NCBI RefSeq assembly: GCF_013376415.1
Contig: NZ_WYET01000002.1
Location: 62,001 to 126,000 of the forward strand
From: Flagellimonas chongwuensis
Lineage (GTDB): Bacteria; Bacteroidota; Bacteroidia; Flavobacteriales; Flavobacteriaceae
Length of the DNA: 64,000 nucleotides
Reading direction: 5' to 3'
The notes below the pieces were generated by a model, which saw only the letters and a list, made by a program, of their open reading frames with translations, had not been told where the DNA came from and ran no database searches. Below, piece after piece: positions 1 through 8,335 of the stretch. Positions within the stretch are counted from its first letter, which is position 1. Each line of letters begins with the position of its first letter. A program made the translations under genes and the position numbers.

Positions 1-615
1 CCTGTCCCCTATTTGTTCCGAACGTTTGATGAAATGCCCAAAATTGAACAGAAAGCTCTAAAACTAGCTCGGGGCAAAGTCTTGGATATTGGGGCCGGGG
101 CGGGAAGCCACTCGCTATACCTACAGGAAAAAGGAATAGATGTAACGGCGTTGGACAATTCCGAAGGCGCTATTGCCGTATGCAAGGACAGAGGAATTAA
201 ATCGACTGTATTGAACAACGTTCTGGACTACTCAGCAGAAAAGTATGATACCTTACTGTTGTTGATGAACGGAATAGGTCTGGCAGGCAAACTGAAGAGT
301 TTAAGCCAATTTTTGACGCATTTGGCGTCATTATTGCGACCTAATGGTCAAGTTCTGTTGGATTCCAGTGATATTGTCTACATGTTTGAGCAGGATGATG
401 ATGGTGGTTATTGGATTCCAGATGATGGCACGTATTACGGTGAAGTCAAATTTGAAATGGAGTATAAAAACCAAAAAAGCAACCCTTTTGACTGGGTTTA
501 CGTAGATATAAATACGTTACAGAATGCTTGTGAGTCGAACGGTTTTAATTGTGAGCTTATAATTTCGGGCGAACATTACGACTATTTGGCCAAACTCACG
601 TTAAAAGAATACTAG
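1..615 (+). CDS. class I SAM-dependent methyltransferase (5' end cut by window)
   Basis: The reading frame is open to the first base of the window, so the start lies upstream; the TTG at 13 is only an internal codon. The visible part opens with a short lead ending in DEMPKIEQKAL, followed by the SAM-binding glycine motif VLDIGAGAGSHS and the acidic loop VTALDNS, which mark a Rossmann-fold methyltransferase. A hydrophobic strand (DTLLLLMNGIGLAG) follows at the usual motif II position. The substrate cannot be read from sequence. The last residues (ISGEHYDYLAKLTLKEY) look like the normal end of such proteins, so the 3' end is complete. Confidence 0.85.
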   Translation, partial: PVPYLFRTFDEMPKIEQKALKLARGKVLDIGAGAGSHSLYLQEKGIDVTALDNSEGAIAVCKDRGIKSTVLNNVLDYSAEKYDTLLLLMNGIGLAGKLKSLSQFLTHLASLLRPNGQVLLDSSDIVYMFEQDDDGGYWIPDDGTYYGEVKFEMEYKNQKSNPFDWVYVDINTLQNACESNGFNCELIISGEHYDYLAKLTLKEY

Positions 616-653
616 TTCCCCATATGGAACGTTCTATTGTATATTAGTTGATC

Positions 654-1451
654 ATGAAAAAAATTGTCCTTTTTGCCCTATGTAGTTTTGGGTTACTGAT
701 AAGTTGTTCCAAGGATGCCGATGTATCCTCGCCAGAATCCAACACCAACCTAATGGCCGGAAATCGGTTGACCACCGGAGCATCTGCCCGGGACTTCCTT
801 TCCAATGATACTTTTGACAGACTCTTGATAGAAATAGATTATGTGACCGGTTTTGCCCCTACTGCCGGAGCCATAGCCAACTTTGAAGAATTTTTAAGAG
901 CACGCACTTACAAAGAAAACATTGAATTTACCTATTCTGCAGTCACCTCTCCAGGCGAAGAAAGCCTGACTCTGGAAGAAGTGGTTGAACTGGAAAATGA
1001 AAATAGGGATGAGTACAACAGTGGCTCAACACTGGCAATCCACATATATTTTGCTGATGCTCCTTCGGAAAGCGACGATGAAAGCGAAGGCTTGGTGACT
1101 TTGGGAGCGGTGTACAGAAACACCTCTATGGTTATTTATGAATCCACCATTAAAGATATGGCCAGCAGTAGCACTGCCGTAAGTACCGAAGAGATTGAAA
1201 CAGCTACTATACTACATGAATTTGGCCATTTGTTCGGATTGGTGAACCTTTCCACAGAATCGGTAAACGACCATGAGGACACAGAGACAGAAAATCATTG
1301 CAACGTAGATGGCTGTTTGATGCGCGCCGAATTGCAGTTTGGTGCATCCTTGCTCAAGCAGATGGAAAAAAATGCATCCAAAGGCTTGGCCTCAATTCCA
1401 GATTTGGACGCCGAATGTCTTCTAGATCTTCAAAAATACGGGGGACGCTAA
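654..1451 (+). CDS. membrane metalloprotease-like lipoprotein
   Basis: ATG at 654 is preferred over an in-frame TTG at 648 because it begins a clean lipoprotein signal (MKKIVLFALCSFGLLISC) with the lipobox Cys near residue 18. A zinc-protease helix HEFGH lies at residues 188-192 and continues FGLVN, so the classical third ligand of the HExxHxxGxxH pattern is Asn198. A conserved-looking tail follows with NDHED, a Cys pair (HCNVDGC) and LM, resembling a Met-turn. This arrangement is familiar from flavobacterial proteins annotated as membrane metalloproteases, where a downstream His may complete the zinc site. It is probably anchored in the envelope; the substrate is unknown. It converges on queE with 7 bp between stops. 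Confidence 0.85.
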   Translation: MKKIVLFALCSFGLLISCSKDADVSSPESNTNLMAGNRLTTGASARDFLSNDTFDRLLIEIDYVTGFAPTAGAIANFEEFLRARTYKENIEFTYSAVTSPGEESLTLEEVVELENENRDEYNSGSTLAIHIYFADAPSESDDESEGLVTLGAVYRNTSMVIYESTIKDMASSSTAVSTEEIETATILHEFGHLFGLVNLSTESVNDHEDTETENHCNVDGCLMRAELQFGASLLKQMEKNASKGLASIPDLDAECLLDLQKYGGR

Positions 1452-1458
1452 CGTCCGT

Positions 1459-2091
1459 TTAAGGAATATTTAAATACTTATGTGTCTGTAGGGAAACTTT
1501 CCACTTGGGATGTTTCATCACATAGTCTACAATCAACGGAACCATTTTATCCCGAACGCTCCATTCCGGCTGTAGGTAAAGAATACAATCTTCTCCTACT
1601 TGGGCTGCTTGTTCCTCTGCAAAAATAAAGTCGTGCTTGTTGTACACAATCACCTTAAGCTCTTGCGCTTTTTTATAAATCTCGCCCTCGGGAAGTTTGT
1701 TCTTTTTGGGTGATAGGCAAATCCAATCCCAAACACCCGTCAACGGGTACGCCCCTGAAGTTTCGATATGGATTTTCATATTCTTTGCTTTCAGACCTTG
1801 GGTGAGGGGCCCCATATCCCATGTGAGCGGTTCTCCGCCGGTAATCACAATGGTATCGGAATATTTCTCGGCATTGGCCACAATACTATCGATTGCCGTG
1901 GGTGGATGCGTCTCGGCATTCCAGCTTTCCTTTACATCGCACCAGTGGCAACCCACATCACAACCCCCTACCCTAATAAAGTAAGCGGCTGTTCCCTTGT
2001 GAAACCCTTCCCCTTGAATGGTATAAAATTCTTCCATCAGGGGCAGCATCAAGCCCTTTTCCACCAAATCCATCACGTTTTCTTCTACCAT
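1459..2091 (-). CDS. queE: 7-carboxy-7-deazaguanine synthase QueE
   Basis: Radical SAM enzyme converting 6-carboxytetrahydropterin to 7-carboxy-7-deazaguanine in the queuosine (preQ0) pathway. The N-terminus has the family signature EEFYTIQGEGFHKGTAAYFI, then the iron-sulfur cluster motif C-x3-C-x2-C at residues 44, 48 and 51 (GGCDVGCHWCD), and a SAM-binding ITGGEPL. The x3-x2 spacing is normal for the short QueE type. Met at 2091 is preferred over a longer start at 2109 because the family begins close to that point. The gene follows the ridA-like gene by 32 bp on the same strand and is probably co-transcribed; no other queuosine gene is in the window. Confidence 0.93.
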   Translation of the reverse strand: MVEENVMDLVEKGLMLPLMEEFYTIQGEGFHKGTAAYFIRVGGCDVGCHWCDVKESWNAETHPPTAIDSIVANAEKYSDTIVITGGEPLTWDMGPLTQGLKAKNMKIHIETSGAYPLTGVWDWICLSPKKNKLPEGEIYKKAQELKVIVYNKHDFIFAEEQAAQVGEDCILYLQPEWSVRDKMVPLIVDYVMKHPKWKVSLQTHKYLNIP

Positions 2092-2123
2092 GGTGCAAAG
2101 ATAATCCACTTCGGTGGTTTCAC

Positions 2124-2576
2124 CTACTTTACAGCAATAACATCTATCTCTATATGGGCATTGGCCGCAAGTCCGCTAGCTGCAAAGGTGGTCCTTGCCG
2201 GTTTCTTTGTGAAGAATTGGGTATAAACCTCGTTAAAGGCTGCAAAGTCGGATATATCCGATAATATCACGGTACACTTCACCACGTTGTCCAAGGTTAA
2301 GCTATGCTGGTCCAAAACATCCTCAATATTTTTAATGGCTTGCTCGGTTTCTGCTTGAATCCCTCCTTCGACCAAGGTTCGAGTTTTCTGGTCCATGCCT
2401 ATCTGTCCCGCCAAAAAGTACATATTGCCCGCTTGTACTACATCACTAAATGGCGCATTTTGCTTTTTGGGCTCGTGCGATTTATAAAAAATAACTTCAG
2501 TGGATTCTTGCGCATAAGTGGTTGCCACAAAGCAAGTCAACAAAACGGTCCAGATTGCACATCGCATAGGTTTCAT
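2124..2576 (-). CDS. RidA family protein with signal peptide
   Basis: RidA (YjgF/YER057c) proteins hydrolyse reactive enamine/imine intermediates released by PLP enzymes. The core is typical: GNMYFLAGQIGMD, GGIQAETEQAIKNIEDVL, and the end ARTTFAASGLAANAHIEID. Arg128 and Glu143 are 15 residues apart, the same spacing as the catalytic pair of E. coli RidA. Unusually there is an N-terminal secretion signal (MKPMRCAIWTVLLTCFVATT, ending YAQ), so the mature enzyme should act in the periplasm. ATG at 2576 is chosen because it starts this signal; an upstream Met at 2633 overlaps the divergent ATPase start. The gene is upstream of queE. Confidence 0.9.
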   Translation of the reverse strand: MKPMRCAIWTVLLTCFVATTYAQESTEVIFYKSHEPKKQNAPFSDVVQAGNMYFLAGQIGMDQKTRTLVEGGIQAETEQAIKNIEDVLDQHSLTLDNVVKCTVILSDISDFAAFNEVYTQFFTKKPARTTFAASGLAANAHIEIDVIAVK

Positions 2577-2632
2577 AATCTCATTTTTAGTTTTGCTTAA
2601 AATTACCCTATTTTTATCGCAAATTGGATGCA

Positions 2633-4141
2633 ATGGGCAACAAAGAAAAATTCTTCGAGCATTTAGAACAAGGTTACGCCATGAAGGGCGATTACATTAC
2701 TGTGGGAGCAGGAATGCTGGATGGCGAGACTTTGACGAATGCCTTTGTTAAGGTTCCTTTGAAAACGATGAACCGCCACGGGCTAATTGCCGGAGCAACG
2801 GGCACGGGAAAGACCAAGACGCTACAAGTTTTGGCGGAAAACCTATCCGACAAAGGGATTCCCGTGTTGCTCATGGACCTTAAAGGAGACTTGAGCGGCA
2901 TTGCACAACCAAGCCCTGGCCATCCCAAAATAGATGAGCGCCAAGAAAAAATAGGTTTACCGTTCGAAGCCAAAGGATTCCCTGTAGAAATCCTGTCGCT
3001 TTCCGAACAAGGAGGGGTTCGCCTGCGTGCCACTGTTTCGGAGTTTGGTCCCGTGCTCCTTTCCAGAATTTTGGACCTTAGCGTAACACAGGAGGGCATT
3101 GTTGCCGTAATTTTTAAGTATTGCGATGACAACAAGCTTCCCCTTTTGGACCTTAAGGACTTTAAAAAGGTATTGCAATATGCCACTGGCGAGGGAAAGG
3201 ATGAGTTCCAAAAAGCCTACGGACGTATCTCTACCAGTTCCACCGGCACCATATTGAGAAAGGTAATTGAACTGGAACAACAAGGTGCGGACCTTTTCTT
3301 TGGAGAAAAATCCTTTGATGTAGATGATCTAACACGCATTGATGAAAACGGGCGAGGCTATGTGAACATCATCCGTTTGACAGATATACAGGACCGTCCC
3401 AAATTGTTCTCGACATTTATGTTGAGCCTTTTGGCCGAAATTTATGCCACTTTCCCGGAACAAGGAGATAGCGACCGTCCTGAGCTGGTGTTGTTTATTG
3501 ATGAGGCCCATCTAATTTTTGACAATGCCAGCAAAGCACTTTTGGACCAGATTGAAAGCATCGTTAAATTGATCCGCTCCAAAGGAATCGGCCTGTATTT
3601 CGTTACACAAAACCCAACTGATGTGCCGGACGAGGTTTTGGCGCAATTGGGACTAAAAATACAGCACGCATTGCGTGCATTTACTGCCAAAGACCGCAAG
3701 GCAATAAAACTTACGGCACAGAACTATCCCATAACCGAATTTTATGATACCGCAGAGGTACTGACTTCGTTGGGAACAGGGGAAGCCTTGGTCTCTGCTT
3801 TGGATGAAAAGGGACGTCCCACCCCTTTAGCGGCCACCATGATGCGGGCCCCGATGAGCCGTATGGATATTTTGAGCGACTCGGAAATCAAGGATGTGCT
3901 GGACAACTCCAAATTGATAAAAAAATACAACGAGGAAATTGACCGTGAAAGTGCCTACGAAATCTTGACGGAAAAAATAGAAAGAGCCGAAAAAGAGGCA
4001 GAAAAAGAAAAGGAAGAAAAATCAACCAGCCGAAGGTCATCGAGCCGTAGGAGCACTCGAATGAACCCTGTTGTAAAGGTTTTGACAAGCGCAACATTTA
4101 TCAGAGGAGTGTTGGGTGTATTAAAAAAAGTGATTCGATAG
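2633..4141 (+). CDS. HerA/FtsK-like ATPase, DUF853 (YjgR) family
   Basis: About 502 residues. The P-loop GATGTGKT lies at roughly residues 55-61, and a Walker B strand LVLFIDEAHLIF is followed by a sensor-type segment (GLYFVTQNPTDVPDEVL). These are characteristic of the DUF853/YjgR branch of HerA-like P-loop ATPases, whose physiological role is poorly defined. The C-terminus is a charged helix rich in Glu/Lys followed by Ser/Arg repeats (SRRSSSRRSTR) and a short hydrophobic end. ATG at 2633 is preferred to the in-frame TTG at 2624. It is divergent from the ridA-like gene (56 bp between starts), and a small lipoprotein gene follows 5 bp after its stop, probably in one transcript. Confidence 0.9.
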   Translation: MGNKEKFFEHLEQGYAMKGDYITVGAGMLDGETLTNAFVKVPLKTMNRHGLIAGATGTGKTKTLQVLAENLSDKGIPVLLMDLKGDLSGIAQPSPGHPKIDERQEKIGLPFEAKGFPVEILSLSEQGGVRLRATVSEFGPVLLSRILDLSVTQEGIVAVIFKYCDDNKLPLLDLKDFKKVLQYATGEGKDEFQKAYGRISTSSTGTILRKVIELEQQGADLFFGEKSFDVDDLTRIDENGRGYVNIIRLTDIQDRPKLFSTFMLSLLAEIYATFPEQGDSDRPELVLFIDEAHLIFDNASKALLDQIESIVKLIRSKGIGLYFVTQNPTDVPDEVLAQLGLKIQHALRAFTAKDRKAIKLTAQNYPITEFYDTAEVLTSLGTGEALVSALDEKGRPTPLAATMMRAPMSRMDILSDSEIKDVLDNSKLIKKYNEEIDRESAYEILTEKIERAEKEAEKEKEEKSTSRRSSSRRSTRMNPVVKVLTSATFIRGVLGVLKKVIR

Positions 4142-4146
4142 TTTAT

Positions 4147-4695
4147 ATGAAAAAGACAGTTATAGCAATTGCACTAATTTTTGGGACGATACTAATCCAC
4201 TCTTGCCAAAAAGACACGACTTTTTTAATCACGGAGACCAGTGTTGGACCTTTGACACAGGACACCAAGGCAAATGAACTGGAAGCCACTTTTGCAAAAG
4301 ATTCGGTCGTTGGCGATCAAGTGCAAATAGATTTGGGTGCCTCACCTAAAAAATTCGAAATTTTTGAGAAAGGGGGCAAACATCTTTTGACCCTTACCGT
4401 GAATACAGATAGTGTACCCGGCATTGAAAATGTTAGGATCATGGACCCCAGATATGTTTCAGAAAAAGGGATTGGACTAAAGAGTACGTTTAAAGATATC
4501 CAGAACAAATATGATATCAAGAAAATTGTGACCACCTTGAAAAGTATTGTGATTTTTCCAAAGGGAAGCAACCTCTACTTTACGATAGACAAGGAAGAAC
4601 TGCCTGAAAATTTACGCTTTTCAATGTCGGATATTGAAGCAGTGCAAATCCCCGACGATGCCAAAATCAAATATTTAATGGTAGGCTGGGAATAG
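4147..4695 (+). CDS. hypothetical lipoprotein
   Basis: A 182-aa protein with a lipoprotein signal (MKKTVIAIALIFGTILIHSC, lipobox Cys at residue 20). The mature part is beta-rich and acidic, with no motif recognised. It contains a Lys-rich central region around KSTFKDIQNKYDIKKIVTTLK. The start lies 5 bp after the stop of the HerA-like ATPase gene, which suggests translational coupling. I cannot assign a function; family-level annotation would be a conserved flavobacterial hypothetical. Confidence 0.82.
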   Translation: MKKTVIAIALIFGTILIHSCQKDTTFLITETSVGPLTQDTKANELEATFAKDSVVGDQVQIDLGASPKKFEIFEKGGKHLLTLTVNTDSVPGIENVRIMDPRYVSEKGIGLKSTFKDIQNKYDIKKIVTTLKSIVIFPKGSNLYFTIDKEELPENLRFSMSDIEAVQIPDDAKIKYLMVGWE

Positions 4696-4705
4696 CTTTC
4701 CAAGA

Positions 4706-5128
4706 CTACAACAATCCGAATTTTTCACGATTGGCCAATACTTTTGGACTGTTATCGTGCATCCATTCGGCCAAGTCCAATAGTTTTTCCAGATAGGATT
4801 GTCCAAATTCGGTAAGACTGTACTCCACCCGGATGGGCACTTCGGGATACGCTTCCCGTTTAATGTAACCATCAGCTTCCAATACTTTTAAGCGCTGGCT
4901 CAATACTTTATTGGATATACCATACACATATTTCTTGAGCTTATTGAACCTGAGTACGGGAAAGTACCCCAGCCATAACAGTATCAAAACACTCCATTGG
5001 TCAGAAGCCACGGACATTACATCTCGAACAGGGCATAGCTCGGGCGGATTCTTTAAATCAATATGACCGAACATTTTTTCTAATTTTTTTACCGTCCTAA
5101 CCTTCTGATTTTCAGCAATAGTTTCCAT
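4706..5128 (-). CDS. HxlR family winged-helix transcriptional regulator
   Basis: A 140-aa winged-helix regulator. The HxlR signature is visible: CPVRDVMSVASDQWSVLILLWL, then RFNKLKKYVYGISNKVLSQRLKVLEADGYIKR, then the wing IRVEYSLTEFGQSYLEKL. The single Cys before the first helix (about residue 32) is at the position used for thiol sensing in several HxlR/DUF24 members; redox sensing here is inference. It is divergent from an alpha/beta hydrolase gene, 97 bp apart, with inverted repeats in between, so that hydrolase and the VOC gene after it are the likely targets. Confidence 0.93.
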   Translation of the reverse strand: METIAENQKVRTVKKLEKMFGHIDLKNPPELCPVRDVMSVASDQWSVLILLWLGYFPVLRFNKLKKYVYGISNKVLSQRLKVLEADGYIKREAYPEVPIRVEYSLTEFGQSYLEKLLDLAEWMHDNSPKVLANREKFGLL

Positions 5129-5180
5129 GGATATACTTGGTTTTCAATCAATCACTTCTTTTTTGTTCTAAAAGGAATAT

Positions 5181-5222
5181 GTACTTTTAGTATCTAATCA
5201 AGAGTAAGTTACAAAAAGTAAC
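5181..5222. promoter_or_regulatory. candidate HxlR operator region
   Basis: The divergent gap holds two inverted repeats: GTACTTTTAGTATC-like sequence at 5181-5194 and a perfect GTTAC-AAAAA-GTAAC at 5208-5222, the latter ending just upstream of the hydrolase ATG at 5226. HxlR/DUF24 regulators commonly bind short GTAC/GTTAC-type palindromes between divergent genes. Assignment is inferred from position and symmetry only. Confidence 0.45.
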
Positions 5223-5225
5223 CTC

Positions 5226-6065
5226 ATGAAAAAACAAATCAGCAAAATACTGCCTTTGGCGTATGGGCGATTTTTTAACGCTTACAGTCTTATTGCCCCA
5301 AAAAAGGTGGCCGACAATGCATTTCATGTTTTTTGCACAGTGCGCAAGGGCAAAATAAAGCCTGAACAGGCCGCATTTTTGGACGATTTCAAATTAACCA
5401 CCGAGGAAGTTGCAGGGCACAAAGTGCAATCCTACCACTGGCCGGGAAATGGGGAAACCGTTCTGTTGGTACATGGATGGGAAAGCAACACATTTAGATG
5501 GCGTAACCTTATCAAAAAACTCCGGGAGGCCGACTTTAATATCATTGCTTTTGATGCACCTTCACATGGCTATTCTACTGGAAAACATTTATACGTTCCG
5601 CTGTATGAAGAAGCCGTCAACCATATGGTAAAAAAATATAATCCGAAGCACCTTATCGGGCATTCTGTTGGCGGTATGACTATTCTTTACAATCAATATA
5701 AAAACCCGAGTGAACATGTGGAAAAAATGGTCACTATTGGCTCACCTTCAGAATTCCATGAAATCATAGAGCATTTTCAGAACATTTTAAAGTTCAACAA
5801 TAGGGTAATGAAACACTTGGATGATTATGTCTTAAATCGTTTCGGGTTCAAAATTGATGAATTTTCCACATCCAAGTTTGCACAATCCATCAGTAAAAAA
5901 GGACTGCTATTCCATGATAAGCATGATTTGATTACTCCATACCATGCCTCTGTCGCCGTCAATAAAAATTGGAAAGGCAGCCGATTGGTCAGCACCGAAG
6001 GACTGGGGCATTCCATGCACCAAGATGATGTGAACAATCAAATCATATCATTTTTGGAAGCTTGA
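5226..6065 (+). CDS. alpha/beta fold hydrolase
   Basis: A 279-aa serine hydrolase. Visible motifs are VLLVHGWESNTFRWRNL (oxyanion region, HGW at residues 83-85), FDAPSHGYSTG, the nucleophile elbow GHSVGG with Ser147, a late acidic segment (HDKHDLITPYH) for the Asp, and GLGHSMHQDD for the catalytic His near residue 262. There is no signal peptide, so it is probably cytoplasmic. The divergent HxlR regulator and a downstream VOC protein 33 bp away suggest a small inducible detoxification unit; the substrate is unknown. Confidence 0.88.
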   Translation: MKKQISKILPLAYGRFFNAYSLIAPKKVADNAFHVFCTVRKGKIKPEQAAFLDDFKLTTEEVAGHKVQSYHWPGNGETVLLVHGWESNTFRWRNLIKKLREADFNIIAFDAPSHGYSTGKHLYVPLYEEAVNHMVKKYNPKHLIGHSVGGMTILYNQYKNPSEHVEKMVTIGSPSEFHEIIEHFQNILKFNNRVMKHLDDYVLNRFGFKIDEFSTSKFAQSISKKGLLFHDKHDLITPYHASVAVNKNWKGSRLVSTEGLGHSMHQDDVNNQIISFLEA

Positions 6066-6098
6066 TAAACTTGTCCTAATTTTCAGAAAAAATAGACC

Positions 6099-6521
6099 AT
6101 GCAAAAAATAACTCCCTTTCATGTTGCCGTACCGGTTCACAACCTTGAAGAATGCCGGATATTTTACCGTGAAGTCCTTGGTTGCAAAGAAGGTAGAAGT
6201 GCCGAGCAATGGGTCGATTTCGATTTTTTCGGACATCAATTTGTGATTCATTACAAGCCAAAATCAGAAGAAGACGCACACACCAATCCTGTTGATGGTA
6301 AAAATGTGCCTGTTCCCCATTACGGAGTGGTTTTGCCTTGGGATACCTTCCAAACATTTTCCCAGGAACTCATTGAAAAGGGAATTGATTTTGTAATTGA
6401 ACCTTACATCCGTTTTAAGGGTGAACCCGGGGAACAAGCTACGATGTTCTTTTTGGACCCGGCAGGAAACGCCCTGGAATTCAAAGCTTTTAAGGATATG
6501 GAACAGTTGTTCGCCAAATAG
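6099..6521 (+). CDS. VOC family protein (glyoxalase/dioxygenase fold)
   Basis: A 140-aa vicinal-oxygen-chelate protein. It has the paired beta-alpha-beta-beta-beta pattern, opening [29 protein letters not shown] and closing [19 protein letters not shown], which places the metal-ligand His near residue 8 and the Glu near the end. The central HQFVIHYKP provides another His candidate. It follows the alpha/beta hydrolase closely on the same strand and ends 1 bp from the convergent DUF2306 gene. The reaction is not predictable from sequence. Confidence 0.9.
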   Translation: MQKITPFHVAVPVHNLEECRIFYREVLGCKEGRSAEQWVDFDFFGHQFVIHYKPKSEEDAHTNPVDGKNVPVPHYGVVLPWDTFQTFSQELIEKGIDFVIEPYIRFKGEPGEQATMFFLDPAGNALEFKAFKDMEQLFAK

Positions 6522-6522
6522 G

Positions 6523-7149
6523 TTACGCAAGGTTCAAACCTTTTTTGCGTACCCATAGCATGGCAAAAACCATATTGGGAACCCAACAAAGCCAAGCCAC
6601 TATTTTATAGGCCAATAAAAATTCACCAAAAACAATGGTGAGCAAAGGCAGCCATATACGCAAAGTCACCGCTGCAAAACAAGCCGCATAACTGTAAATC
6701 ATCATACCTTGATGAAGTGAAAGGTCCTTCTTTTTGATGGCGACATAAGCTCTAGTCGTGGTAAAGACCCAAATAATACCGAGACTTATAAAACCAATGG
6801 CTGGAACGATACCACCTGTGGCGAAAAATCCAAGATAAATTCCGCACAACCCACTTAGCAAAGCAGAAACCACATAGATTTTTCCAAGATTGCGATGCAA
6901 TTGCAAACGTTTGGCCCGCAACTTTTTCAAGAACTGGGACCAACCTACCAAAAGCGCTATTCCACCGAAACTAATGTGGCCATAAAACGCCATCTTCCAA
7001 ACGGCATTACCACGTAAATCCGGTGACTTGCTCAGCAATACACCAAAATCATCCGAGGCAAAAAGATATGCCAAAGGATATAGACCTATCCCTATGGCCA
7101 GAAAGATGAATACCACCCAAGCTACCTTGTTTCGCGCTGTTTGAGCCAT
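6523..7149 (-). CDS. DUF2306 integral membrane protein
   Basis: A 208-aa polytopic membrane protein with about six or seven hydrophobic segments. His residues near the membrane faces (YGHISFGG, LQLHRNLGKIY, LSLHQGMMIYSYAACFA) are the typical features of DUF2306 proteins. The C-terminus is positively charged (WVRKKGLNLA). Function is unknown for the family. A perfect CCGTTG/CAACGG hairpin sits directly upstream of the start codon at 7153-7169. Confidence 0.85.
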   Translation of the reverse strand: MAQTARNKVAWVVFIFLAIGIGLYPLAYLFASDDFGVLLSKSPDLRGNAVWKMAFYGHISFGGIALLVGWSQFLKKLRAKRLQLHRNLGKIYVVSALLSGLCGIYLGFFATGGIVPAIGFISLGIIWVFTTTRAYVAIKKKDLSLHQGMMIYSYAACFAAVTLRIWLPLLTIVFGEFLLAYKIVAWLCWVPNMVFAMLWVRKKGLNLA

Positions 7150-7269
7150 AATCCGTTGTTTAGCAACGGGTAAGTTATCGATATTTTGAAGACAAAAACA
7201 AGAATTTGAATGGTAATTCGTTATAAGTGTACCAATTAGGCTACCAAGCCATACCCAAATCTTATTACT

Positions 7270-7416
7270 ATGAAGACAATTTTACTATTGGTGACCCTTG
7301 TTTTTTCAGCTATGGCTGTATCCAGCTGCACCAACGACGAAGGTGAAACGGAATTTGAACACCTCAATCCTGATGAGGAGCAGCAAATGGCCTTAAAAAC
7401 CGAGCAGAAAAACTAA
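7270..7416 (+). CDS. 48-aa small lipoprotein
   Basis: This is a short ORF reading MKTILLLVTLVFSAMAVSSC followed by a Glu-rich tail (TNDEGETEFEHLNPDEEQQ, then MALKTEQKN). The basic start, hydrophobic core and lipobox AVSSC (Cys20) make a convincing SPII signal; the mature peptide is only about 29 acidic residues. It converges on folD, whose stop is 1 bp away. No family recognised. It is supported as real by the signal sequence and by the tight fit to the neighbouring stop codon. Confidence 0.65.
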   Translation: MKTILLLVTLVFSAMAVSSCTNDEGETEFEHLNPDEEQQMALKTEQKN

Positions 7417-7417
7417 G

Positions 7418-8296
7418 CTAGTTATTATGGCGCTCTCTTGCCAATAAGGTATTCTTGAGCAACATTGCTATCGTCATTGGCCCTACTCCGCCAGGTACGG
7501 GTGTGATGAATGACGCCTTTTTGCTGACGTTATCAAAATCCACGTCACCAGTGATGTAATATCCCTTTTCTTTGGTGTCATCGGCAACCCGAGTGATTCC
7601 CACATCTATGATGGTAACCCCCTCTTTGACCATATCGGCCTTTAAGAATCTTGGAACCCCCAAGGCAGATATCACGATATCAGCTTGAAGTGTCAATTCC
7701 TTTAGGTTCTGGGTTCTACTGTGTGCCAGTGTCACTGTGGAGTTTCCGGGTTTCCCTTTTTGACTCATCAAGATACTAATAGGTCGGCCCACGATGTGGC
7801 TTCTCCCGATTACAACGGTGTGTTTTCCTTCGGTGTCCACGTTATACCTTTTCAATAACTCCATAATTCCAAATGGTGTTGCCGAGATAAAGGTTTCCAT
7901 ATCCAATGCCATTTTTCCAAAATTGGTCGGGTGGAATCCATCCACATCCTTATCTGGATCAACAGCCATTAGCACTTTTTCCTCATCAATATGTTTGGGC
8001 AAAGGAAGCTGAACAATATACCCATCGATTGCCGGGTCGTTGTTCAATTGGTGTACTTGCTTAAGCAAATCCTCTTCGGTGGTCTCTTCGGGAAGATGGA
8101 TCAAGGTGGATTCGAAACCTATTTTTTTGCAGGAACGCACCTTACTTCCCACATAGGTAAGACTGGCCCCATCGTTGCCCACCAATACAGCGGCCAAATG
8201 AGGGACTTTTTCTCCCCGTTCTTTCATTTGGGCCACCTCAACGGTGATCTCTTCTTTAATTTGGTTCGATATTTTTTTTCCGTCAAGGATTTCCAT
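7418..8296 (-). CDS. folD: bifunctional methylenetetrahydrofolate dehydrogenase/cyclohydrolase
   Basis: A 292-aa FolD interconverting 5,10-methylene-THF, methenyl-THF and 10-formyl-THF in one-carbon metabolism. Motifs seen are [14 protein letters not shown] with the catalytic Lys, [12 protein letters not shown], the dinucleotide-binding segment [17 protein letters not shown], and the C-terminal signature [18 protein letters not shown]. Length is normal. It lies 39 bp downstream of ffh on the same strand and is probably co-transcribed with it. Confidence 0.97.
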   Translation of the reverse strand: MEILDGKKISNQIKEEITVEVAQMKERGEKVPHLAAVLVGNDGASLTYVGSKVRSCKKIGFESTLIHLPEETTEEDLLKQVHQLNNDPAIDGYIVQLPLPKHIDEEKVLMAVDPDKDVDGFHPTNFGKMALDMETFISATPFGIMELLKRYNVDTEGKHTVVIGRSHIVGRPISILMSQKGKPGNSTVTLAHSRTQNLKELTLQADIVISALGVPRFLKADMVKEGVTIIDVGITRVADDTKEKGYYITGDVDFDNVSKKASFITPVPGGVGPMTIAMLLKNTLLARERHNN

Positions 8297-8335
8297 GGGT
8301 TGTGTTGGTATTTAGTTCTGGCCTTTTTAATAAAG

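Noticed and set aside
1443-1456. GGACG-CTAA-CGTCC hairpin over the metalloprotease stop codon as a terminator
   Set aside because: The stem is only 5 bp and no T run follows on either strand, so it is too weak to call.
1768-2226. 152-aa plus-strand frame opposite queE and the ridA-like gene
   Set aside because: It spans two well-supported minus-strand genes and has no motif.
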